From positions 91,790 through 155,789 of the forward strand of contig NZ_QAJI01000005.1 of NCBI RefSeq assembly GCF_003852495.1: DNA of 64,000 nucleotides, given 5' to 3'. The first letter of the stretch is position 1. The number at the start of each line of letters is the position of its first letter. Below the pieces are notes generated by a model. That model did no database searches, had not been told where the DNA came from, and saw only the letters and a program-made list of their open reading frames with translations. Both the position numbers and the translations under genes were made by a program. Below, piece after piece: positions 17,125-27,800 of the stretch. Origin of the DNA: Taibaiella sp. KBW10. Its GTDB lineage: Bacteria; Bacteroidota; Bacteroidia; Chitinophagales; Chitinophagaceae.

Positions 17125-18489
17125 ATGAAGCAATTTTTACTAATTTTCTCTTTATTATTGGCCCTAGGGTTTCAAACTCAGGCACAAAACACGACAATAC
17201 GGGTATTTGATACCGTATTATTTTTTGACGGCTATGCAGGTAGAGTAGATTCTCCCGCACCACAACCCGGCATTACCCGACATCGCAATGATCTGTATGC
17301 ACGAAAACTCACTACTCAGGAATTACAATCGATCGGCAATACACTTAAGATGAATGTTACGGTTAAAGCGGCTTGCGATAACTATGATCGTATTGGGAAT
17401 GTAAACGTTGCATTTGTTCCTAAAGGAGATACGGCCTACAATCCGGATAGCGTGCGCAGGATAGAGATTGGCCGTTATATTACGCCATTCATGAACAAAA
17501 ACGTTTCTCCTAAACAAGTTCCTTATACTTATTATATGGATAATGTGGCCTATTTGCTGCGGGATGCCAGCCTTAATGCCAGTTATGATATATGGATAGA
17601 ACTGGAACTCTTCGGTGTACCCTATGCTGCGAATACACAGGTAGCGGGTTGTGCCGGTAGAAATGATGTCTTTTATGGCTCTTTAGAATTTGTGACCAGC
17701 GGGCCGACCGGAGCACAGAGTAATAATGTGTTGGTACCCCTATCTTTTAAAAAGGACTTAAATAACTATAATGCGAATGCTACGGACACATTGGGAAAAA
17801 CAACCCGAACACTTACCTTTAATGTGCCTGCAAATCTTACAGACGCTTCTTTGTTTTTAATTACCTCGAACCATGGCGCAAATTCAGGCGGAGAGGAATA
17901 CAACAGGCGTAATCATTATATCTATTTTGACAATAATCTGATCAAAACCTATAAACCGGGTAGCCCCTCCTGCGAACCATTCCGCCAATATAATACTCAG
18001 GGAAATGGCATCTACGGCTCTAGCACGAGAACAGACGCCCAATGGCAATCTTTCAGTAACTGGTGTCCCGGCGATATCATCCCAATCCGTGTATTGAACC
18101 TTGGTGCCGTAACTGCGGGCACACACACTTTCCAGATTCGCGTTCCGGATGCTGTGTTTACAGGTGCTCAGGGATATATCCCGCTGTCCGTCTATTTCCA
18201 AGGGAAAACCTCTGGTGTACTGGCACTAGGCGATATCGCCACGCTAAAGTCTTCATTCAGCATTTATCCTAATCCGGCCAATAATGTGGTAACCATTGAG
18301 CAAAAAAGCACAACAGCCATGAACGCAATAGTCGTTTTTGATGCCGTAGGAAAAGTCGTATATCGTCAGGACAATATGAGTAAAGCGAAACATAGCTTTT
18401 CTACAGAAAATATGTCTTCGGGCTTATATTTAATTCAGATCCAAACCACACAAGGAACAGCAGTTGAAAAACTGCAAATTGTAAAATAA
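17125..18489 (+). CDS. PNGase F-like secreted glycoamidase with T9SS sorting domain
   Basis: A 454-residue exported protein resembling peptide-N4-(N-acetyl-glucosaminyl)asparagine amidase F, which strips N-glycans from glycoproteins. After the signal peptide (about residues 1-20), the first eight-strand domain carries CDNYDRIG (84-91), aligning with CDEWDRYA of PNGase F, where the second Asp is catalytic (Asp88 here). IEIGRYITPF follows as in PNGase F. The second domain has GGEEYNRRNH (255-264), matching the catalytic glutamate region, and WCPGD. The C-terminal 80 residues (from SIYPNPANN) are a type A Por/T9SS secretion tail. The low overall similarity leaves substrate open. Confidence 0.8.
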   Translation: MKQFLLIFSLLLALGFQTQAQNTTIRVFDTVLFFDGYAGRVDSPAPQPGITRHRNDLYARKLTTQELQSIGNTLKMNVTVKAACDNYDRIGNVNVAFVPKGDTAYNPDSVRRIEIGRYITPFMNKNVSPKQVPYTYYMDNVAYLLRDASLNASYDIWIELELFGVPYAANTQVAGCAGRNDVFYGSLEFVTSGPTGAQSNNVLVPLSFKKDLNNYNANATDTLGKTTRTLTFNVPANLTDASLFLITSNHGANSGGEEYNRRNHYIYFDNNLIKTYKPGSPSCEPFRQYNTQGNGIYGSSTRTDAQWQSFSNWCPGDIIPIRVLNLGAVTAGTHTFQIRVPDAVFTGAQGYIPLSVYFQGKTSGVLALGDIATLKSSFSIYPNPANNVVTIEQKSTTAMNAIVVFDAVGKVVYRQDNMSKAKHSFSTENMSSGLYLIQIQTTQGTAVEKLQIVK

Positions 18490-18506
18490 AGAGGCTTAAT
18501 TTTTTG

Positions 18507-18545
18507 AAAGCGGGATGCATGTAATACATGCATCCCGCTTTTTTT
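18507..18545 (+). terminator. Strong intrinsic terminator after the PNGase F-like gene
   Basis: AAAGCGGGATGCATGTA (18507-18523) and TACATGCATCCCGCTTT (18525-18541) form a 17-nt-arm hairpin, followed by T-run to 18545. It isolates the toxin operon from the upstream gene. Confidence 0.9.
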
Positions 18546-18897
18546 ATTGATCTCCGGTTGCGTTATGTATTAGTAAATTAAATCTTCAATTGTCTTTCCT
18601 ACTGCGTCATATCTTGACCTATCCAGGTGCTTACTTTGCTGTAACAATATAACCCAACCCTATCAGCAGAAAATAAAACCACACCTATGTATTACAAACC
18701 TTAAAATATCCCGCACTCTTTTGGGTGCAAGCCTGGCAACCGAATCTATTGCCCGGCATTTCCAATCTATATAGGAAGACATAAATCATACACACATACC
18801 CATTGTTTAGTACTAGTCTAAACAGGGTAAGACACCCTATTGCTATGATTTTTATCTATCACTATAACCCATGTATATAAAATTTTAAACCCCAAAC
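18546..18897. other. Non-coding leader upstream of the Tc toxin operon
   Basis: About 350 bp with no supported gene. It must hold the promoter of the toxin operon, yet I find no clean TTTG/TAnnTTTG pair. Near the start the sequence is A/T rich (TATATAAAATTTTAAA at about 18872-18887). No strong hairpin, tRNA-like structure or riboswitch-like conserved block was seen. Confidence 0.5.
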
Positions 18898-21800
18898 ATG
18901 ATGACAACATTTCAAAAAGTTGCCGGCAACATCACCCTCACCGGTGAACATCCTGCACAACAAAAACCCCTCGGCTTACTGGTCGAAATCTATAAGCGTT
19001 CCAGCGACCACCCCGAAAACCTGCTTTGGTTAGGATCGGCAAAAGTAGACACCTCCGGCAATTTTATGGCCCGCGTACTCTCAGACAGCATCAGTGATCA
19101 AAACCTGGTCCTGAAAGTGTATAACAACCAATATCTGGTTAAAGAGCACAATGTAGGAGAAACTAGTGTCGAAAATATCTTGCTGCAGATAAAGGCCGCA
19201 GCATACGACACCGTGGTTCCTGATGATGCCTTAATCCAATTACATGCCGACTACATGGCCATCCGGGGATCGGTTACTTTAGGCGAAGCACCCATTGCTG
19301 CAATCCCTTATTCCGGAGAAGACTGGACCATCGTATTAAATAAAGTAGCTTTCAGAAATAATATTGCTATTGCCGCTACGACTATTGACGCTTTCGGTAA
19401 ATTCGAGATTAAGATCCCTTATCGCTTCCTTTATTTAGAAGCAGGCAAAAAAGACTATAATGCTATTCCCAAGCTCTCTTTAGAATTGATCCACCTCAAT
19501 GCCGTTTCCGTAGCATCTTCCGATACTATTGTCGTTGAGGGTACTACTGCTTTGGTAGATATCTCCATCAGTGATCCGGACTATAAGAGTGAATTTCATA
19601 CAGAATTTGATGTCGCTGAAAAAATCATCTCTGATGTAGCCGGGATTGCTATCGAAGAACTCTATACGATTACCATAAGCGAACTAGATGCCCTGAAAAC
19701 CATAAGTGGCCTCGCTTCTTCTATAGTGACGAATATCGTTACAGCCTCGCGGATCGCTCATGATTACGCCGTTAAGACACAAGCAATTTATGCATTAGTA
19801 CGTGCCGGATATAGTGATATAGCAGCAATCTGCAGCCTGACGCCCGATTTTATCGCAAGCATTCTTACGAAAAGTATTGCAGACCATATTATCGAGGATG
19901 CGACCGATATAAATGATACCAATAACCACATTAATGAGATCAGGATAGGACAGACCGGCGAACTCGAAACAACGGAGGGAGACCCTTTACGTAGCATCTT
20001 ATCCAGGATTGTTTCTGATGTAAATGCCGTAGATACCTTCCTGAAACTGTACCTCAACAGCTCGGATGCTCCTACAGAAGATTTCTGGACTAAGCTTATT
20101 GCGGAGATCGGACCGGAATATACTTCACGCTTCCAGAGAGGTATACAGGCAATGGCACTAACCGGTATGCGTGCCGAAATGATTGTGACGGTATTGGACG
20201 CCATCGGTGAAGATGACATTGATGACTTTGCCTCCGGACAAACGGAAAGCACTTGGTTCGATTTCATCTATGCGGTTTGTGATCAGCACAAAAAATTATG
20301 CGTACCCAAAAGTATCAGAGGGGATGTAAGCGAAGATGCTTATGCAGATGAAGAAGTGATCACCACTTATGCGGAAAAGCTATATGATATCTCTTCCAAA
20401 ATATTTGCAACTAATGTGATCAAGACACAATTATTGGCCGATTATGAAATTAGTAAGGAACTGAACAGGCCTGCAGAGGTGATCAGCTTCCTGGAGAGCC
20501 GCCCGGACTTTGATTTCAGAACCCACAATATCTGGAACGAAGCCGTAGAAGTGCATAAAGAGACACAACAGGATCTCCTGGCCTTACAAAATGTAAGCAG
20601 GTTAAGCGCCGGGAATATAAGCATTATGAGCGCGATGCTACAGCAGGGAATCAAGTCTTCCAGCCAGGTAGTGGCTATGGGGGAAACCTTATTTATCGAC
20701 CTGATCAATGAAGCTCAACCGGAAAAATATGTTACCGAGGCAAAAGCTGTTTTCGCAAAAGCGCTGCAAACCGATCTGTATATCAAACAATCGTATATCC
20801 AGTTGCTACCCGGAAACTATTCAGAAAAGGTAACGCAGACATGGTCAAAAGAGGTATGGGCGAAAGAAAGCCAACCAAGTGTACAATACAGCTATCCTGA
20901 TTTAGAATCTCTGTTTGGCAGCATGGATTTTTGTTCTTGTTCTGATTGTTCTTCTATGTACAGTCCCTCTGCTTATTTTACTGATGTGTTCAACTTTATC
21001 AAGACCAAGATCGGCAATGCCAATGCAGAAAGAGAAGTTTCCCGTCGCAGATCCGACCTAAGTCATATTGACTTAAGCTGTAAGAATGCCAATACCCCTA
21101 TGCCTTATATTGATTTGGTGAATGAGATTTTGGAGTTGAGCATCTTACGGGATATTAAGCAAAAAGATCCGGGAGAAAGTACTTTAGTCATACCCGATTC
21201 GTTTCAAACCAGTGCCACTGCAGCGGAACTGGAGGCCTACCCCGAGCATACGTATAAGGACAGCGGAGTGTATAAAGATTATAGCGAATACACTAAGGTC
21301 TATGACAAGCGCCTGAGCAAAGCCATCTATCCCAATACACTTCCCTTTAACCTAGCCCTGGAAGAAAGTAAAGTTTTTTTACAACATTTGGGTCATGAGC
21401 GTGGTACATTGATGGATTTATGGAAACCAAAATCATTTCAAAGTAGTATCGGCAACACTGGTATTAATGCGTATACTACCGCAGCGGAATCATTAAACAT
21501 TTCGGTAGCAACAGCAGATATCATTACCAATACCGTCATCGCCAATACCTGGTTATATTATGGCTTTAATACAGAACCCAACTGGCATACAAATCTGTGT
21601 AATGACCTGGAGACTTTATTAACAAGAACTAAGATTGAGTATAAGGAATTTCTTCAGCTGATAACGACTACCTTCCTGAATCCCCTTCGGAACACCAATC
21701 CTGCAGCAAGAGGATTTGCCGTTGTTGCAAAGGCCGGTAAGCCTGTAGATACCTGCGCCCTGGAAGACCTGAAGCTGGAATACCGTCCTGCTGCGACAGA

Positions 21801-24800
21801 AGATGTTGCCGAAGCACAGAAAGCATTCTTCAAAAAATTACATCGCTTTGTGCGTTTGTATAAAGCAACGAAGTGGTCTGTTTACCAGTTGGACATTGTC
21901 CTTCGTTCCTTTAACGCGACGGATATCGATGCAGAGACGCTCATCCATATAGCTACGGCACAGCAATGGTCGATCCGGTATGGAATCGCTCCTGAACGAT
22001 TGAGCATTCTATGGAGTCCTATTGATGTAACCCGTTATATTAATTTCAACAGTAGCCTTCAGGAGGAAATGCCTTCTGTATATGACACCTTATTCCGAAA
22101 CAGAGGAATCATTAACCCTACCGATACACATTTCGGCGATTACAATGCCATCAGTGGTACCATCGCAGAAAACGCCGGCACCATATTAGCGACATACAAC
22201 ATCACTGAAGAAGACCTTTATGCTTCTTTAGGTGGACCGACTAATGTAGCGACGACTTTGGAAAATCTGAGTGAGGTATATCGTAAAACTTTAGTTTATA
22301 AACTTCTTTCTAATACCCTGGAAACGGCATCCTATAAGGCCTTTGAGGAGCGCTGTATATTATTCGATATGGTATTTCCAAACGGAACGGCAAACAATAT
22401 GATCGCCGGATGGGCAGTCGTTTTCGAGCAATTAAACCGCATCAAATCCAGTTTATTCAGCTGGGATGAGTTAATGTTCCTTTTAATACACAAAGATCCT
22501 TCGGAGCAGTATGCGACGAACAATGCAGGCATACAAACGTTCTTAGAGCAATTAAGACGGGCGTTAAAACAAACTTTGGGCAGTAGCGATCTGACGCAAT
22601 CTTCAACGGAAATAGCCAGCCTGAAAGAGAAGTTAAAAAAGCATGTGATACAACAATTCACGGCTCAGTTCAATGGTGATTATAATTATACAAATCGTCT
22701 CCTCGACAGCTTTATTGAGCTATTGTCCCCAGTGGGTTCGGTACTGGATGCTATCGTATCGAACACTTTTATCAACAATACGGATCCGATTGACATTTCC
22801 GGCAACATTCCGGGATTCATGGACTTCTTTAATTTTTATCGTGCCTATCATATCGTAGCCAAAGCATCGTTTGTGGCCAACAAGTTAAAAACAGGCGGCG
22901 ACCTTTCCATATTATTACAGGAAGAAAAACCGGCATTGGGCACTTTTGCGGTAGATGATTTCCGGGTGGTATATTCGGGCAGCATCTCTTCTGACCAGAT
23001 AAATGCATTCCTCGCCTATACGCAGTGGATACAATTACGCGATACAAACCAGCTTAACGATACTGAGCTGATCAAGCTGATCCGAAGTGGTATAACGACG
23101 ACTACCACTCATTCTGTTTGGGTACAAACCCTAAGCCAACAGTTCAATTGGACCCTAGAAGAGTTACAATATCTTTTGGGTAATGGTGGCAGTAATACTG
23201 GTATCCTTGGCTACACTTTCGATCCGGTAAATCCGGCAAACAACGATTACAAAGAGCCTTCTTTGTTACTACAGTTGAATGCAATTTTCAAGGCCTCTCA
23301 AAAGCTAGGTTTATCCATAAAAAGCATTTACGAAAGCCTGTTGCCTGCTGTCAGCACGGCACAGTCGCAAACTATTCGTAAAGCGGCGAAGGCCAAGCAA
23401 GAGATTGAGCAATGGTATAAGATCGTGAAACCATTACAGGACAACTTAAGAAGGCAGCAACGCGATGCTATGGTGGATTACCTTTTGGCCAATCCGGGTA
23501 TTGTGCAGCAAGGCAGTCCTTTTAAAGTGAAAAACGAAAATGATCTGTTTGCCTACCTCTTAATTGATGTGGAAATGGAATCCTGTATGAAGACTTCCCG
23601 TTTAAAACAAGGCATCAGTTCCTTACAGCTCTTCATGGATCGGATCATCTTAAATTTAGAATCCTATTTCAATGGCAGCACCAATACGGCTATCCAAATG
23701 AGCGAAGATGCTGCAGTACAATGGCACTCCTGGCGCAAATGGTACCGTATCTGGGAAGCAAACCGCAAGGTATTCCTATATCCCGAAAACTGGATCGAAC
23801 CGGAATTGAGGGACAAAAAAACGAGTCTGTTTAAAGAACTGGAATCTCATTTATTGCAAGATGAAATCACGGACAATCGTGTAGAAGAAGGGTTCAAAAA
23901 CTACCTGGAAGGTCTGGATGCGATTGCAAGACTGGAGCCGGTTTCGGCCTATCACCAAACCAGTCATGGAAAAGATATCTTACATGTATTCGCCAGGACG
24001 GATAGTGACCCGCAGCGCTATTTCTATCGTACCCGGGAAGATAATGAATGGTCTGAATGGCAGCGTGTAGCAGTTGATATTAAAAGCCAGCATATCGCTC
24101 CGGTAATGTGGAATAATAAGCTCTATTTATTCTGGCTCACGTTCCAGAAGAAAAAACTAAATGTAGAAGAAGCCAAACCAAGCATGCGTGGTTACACCGG
24201 CCGTAAATGGAGCGAATTGTTAACCTTACCCGGTGCCGTATCGGGCAATGGGTCAAGCCTTGTAAACGATCCGGAAAAGGATAAAAATACGATTTGGAAT
24301 GTTACGCTCAACTGGAGTCAGTACCAGGATCAGAAATGGTTAAGCCACGACTTATCTAAAGATGTTATGGAGCTTGACCTCAGTAAGATTGAGGTGAATG
24401 ACAACGCGGTGAACTCCTTAAACACACCGGATGCAGCACAGACGCTACGCAAATTGACCAACAATGGCATGCAATCTATAGATGAATTCTTTAAGAAAAG
24501 AATTTTCTTGTATACCCCTTATGACTTTACTGTAGACACTAAAGATGGTGTAATCTTTAATTTGTTGTTTGCACCGGGCTTAAATGAAGTCGCAACGGGT
24601 TTGCATACCTTTTTGTGGAAAGGCGACAATAGCCGTGATCCTTATGTATTGAGAGATTCAGACAGAGGTCACCAGACCTTAGCACCTACCGGTACACGAT
24701 TCAATAATATGAAATTCGTACAGGATACCAGTATGGGTGTGGGCTTGAAAAAAGACACGGCTTATGCTAATAACAGAACAGGCTATTATACACATTCTAC

Positions 24801-27800
24801 GTTTTATTACTGGCCTTCAGGGGTTTCCATGATCAGAACAAACGGTGCTGCAACAATTTTAGGCAAGTCACCGACGCCATTCCGCTTAACTGCTGCTGCG
24901 ACAACCGGAACTGATACCATGTTTGATCCGATCAAGCAAAGATTCTTCTTCGAAGATGAAGTGAATAGCTTCTTAGTGGAAGATGTTGCCAACAAAACGA
25001 TGGCACAGGCTACCATAAGCAGTATCAAGGACAAGAGCAAGATCAGCCTGGATGTGGCAAGATTATTTTCGGAAGCACAGCTTTACTCGGGTCAACCACT
25101 TATTGCAACAAACGCGACAGCGCTAGGATCAATCCCTAAAGCTACCGCTGTGACCAATCCCAATGGATATAAATTCCAGACTTTTTACCATGCGCAGTCT
25201 TCCAAGCTGATTTCTTCTTTAAACAGGGGTGGCATTCCGGAATTACTAACCTTGGCCAACCAGTCTCAGACAGACACAATGAATTTTGCCGGCACTTATC
25301 AGCCCAGCAATTTAGTCAATAGTTTGTATCCAAAAAACAACATGCAGTTCGGCTTCAGTGATCCCTATAGCATGTATAACTGGGAACTGTTTTTTCATGC
25401 GCCGATGATGATCGCACAGGGACTAAGCAATAACCAACAATTTGCCGAAGCGCAAAAGTGGTATCACTATATCTTTAATCCGACCAGTACCGCAGGGCCC
25501 AATACCAATCAGCGTTTCTGGAAGTTCCAGCCTTTCTTTGAAAAGTCGGGTATGGCAGTCCAAACATTAAACGACCTGCTGTTAAGCATTCACAACAATA
25601 ATGCTGAGGCGGTCGCACAGGTAAAGAAATGGGAGAAAGACCCGTTCAATCCACACTTAATTGCACGCATGAGGATCTTGTCTTACATGAAAAATGTATT
25701 GATGAAATACCTGGACAATCTTATCGCCTGGGCAGATAACCTGTTCCAACGCGATACGATAGAATCCATAAATGAGGCGACCCAATTATATGTACTGGCT
25801 GCAAACCTTTTAGGTGAGCGTCCAAGACAAATACCGGCCAGGGTAAAACGGAATGATTATACATTCAAAGAATTAAGTGCTTTCGGTTTAGATCAGTTAT
25901 CGAATGCTATGGTAACAATTGAATCGTTCTTTGCACCAAATGACGCTCCGGGAGTAGCCATTTATAATACGGGATCGCAACAACCTGGTCTTCGTCAGAA
26001 AGAAGAAGCACCGGTACATTTACAAACCCTGTATTTCTGCTTGCCGAACAACGATAAATTAATGCAATATTGGGACAACATTGCCGATCGTTTATTTAAG
26101 ATCCGCAACTGTATGAATATTGATGGTGCTACACGTCAACTGGCGCTGTATGAACCCCCAATAGATCCGGCATTATTGGTGCGCGCCAAAGCCATGGGCT
26201 TAAGTATGGAAAGTGTATTGAATGAATTGTACGGCAGTGGCAAACCATTTTACCGTTTCGGGTACATGGTACAGAAAGCCAATGAAATACTCGGAGATGT
26301 AAAATCTTTAGGCGGCGCTATTTTGAGCGCTCTTGAGAAAAAAGATGCAGAAGCTTTATCACTCTTGCGTTCGGTACACGAACTGGATTTATTGGATAAG
26401 ATCAAAGAAATCAAAACCCAGCAAATAGAAGAAGCGACGCGTACATTGGATGGCCTTCGCCTGACAAAGACCAATACACAGATTCGTTACGACTTCTATT
26501 CGTCCAGGCCTTTCAAAAATGCCAATGAACAGAAGCATTTGGATAAGATACAATCAGCAATGACGTTCCAGGTAATACAGGGAGCATTGCAGACAACAGC
26601 AGGAGTACTTTCTGCAATTCCAACCTTCCATTTACAGGCAATTGCATCAGGTCTCAGTTCAGGAGGACTACAGTGGGCCAATATCATGCAGGCTGCCAGT
26701 GCCGCAACCGGTATAAAAGTAGCCGTAGATAATGCCAAAGGATCTATGGCCGTGACAAGCGGTGGCTATGAACGCAGAAGAGATGACTGGCAGTTCCAGG
26801 CAAAGACTGCTGCAAAAGAACTCGAAACATTGGAGCAACAGATCTTGGCCGCGGAGATCCGATTGGACATTACCCGCAAGGAATTGCGCAACCATGAAAT
26901 ACAGATCGAAAACAGCACGGCAGTAGATACCTATATGCGCAATAAGTTTACCAATGTAGCCTTGTACAACTGGATGACCACGCAATTGGCCTCCACTTAT
27001 TTCCAAAGCTATCAACTGGCCTATGAATTGTCCAAGCAAGCCGATACTTGCTTCCAGAGCGAATTGCCGGCAGGTAAATACCCGGCAGGTGGCTTTATCA
27101 AGTACGGTTATTGGGATAGTTTGAAAAAAGGACTGCTCAGCGGAGAGAAATTACAACTGGATATCCGCAGAATGGAAACCGCTTATATGGAAGCGAATGA
27201 AAGAGAGCTCGAGTTAACGAAACACATTTCTTTAGCTGTTTTCAGCCCCGAGTCGATTATTCAATTGCGCCAAACCGGTACCTGTACCGTATCCATACCC
27301 GAAGTATTGTTTGACCTGGATTATCCGGGACACTATATGCGCCGTATTAAATCAGTCAGTCTTTCAGTACCCTGTGTGGCCGGGCCATACACCACCATTA
27401 ATGCACAACTGACGCAAGAAAGCAGCAAGTTCAGAAAGTCTCCTATTGTTAGTGGTCTTTATGATGCAGACCTGAACTATACACAGGTCAACAACAGCAA
27501 CAGGATTGCCACCAGCAGTGCACAAAACGATAGTGGTGTGTTTGAATTAAACTTCAGAGATGAACGTTACTTGCCATTCGAAGGGACGGGTGCCATTGCT
27601 ACATGGACCATCAGCTTCCCGAAAGAATACCGCCAGTTTGACTATAACAGCATTAATGACATCATCCTGCATCTTAAATACACCGCGCGTTATGATGGCG
27701 TATTGCAGCAACAAGCACAGGATAACATTAATACGGTATTGTCCACATTAAATGAAGAAAATATCCTGCACCGTTATTTCAGTGCAAAACATGAGTTCAG

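Noticed and set aside
18546..18897. Small RNA or riboswitch in the toxin leader
   Set aside because: No stable long hairpin or conserved motif could be identified by eye.
19788..20267. 159-codon minus-strand frame inside the TcA gene (and similar ones inside TcBC)
   Set aside because: Composition is that of a reverse-complement shadow; the plus-strand toxin reads continuously through.
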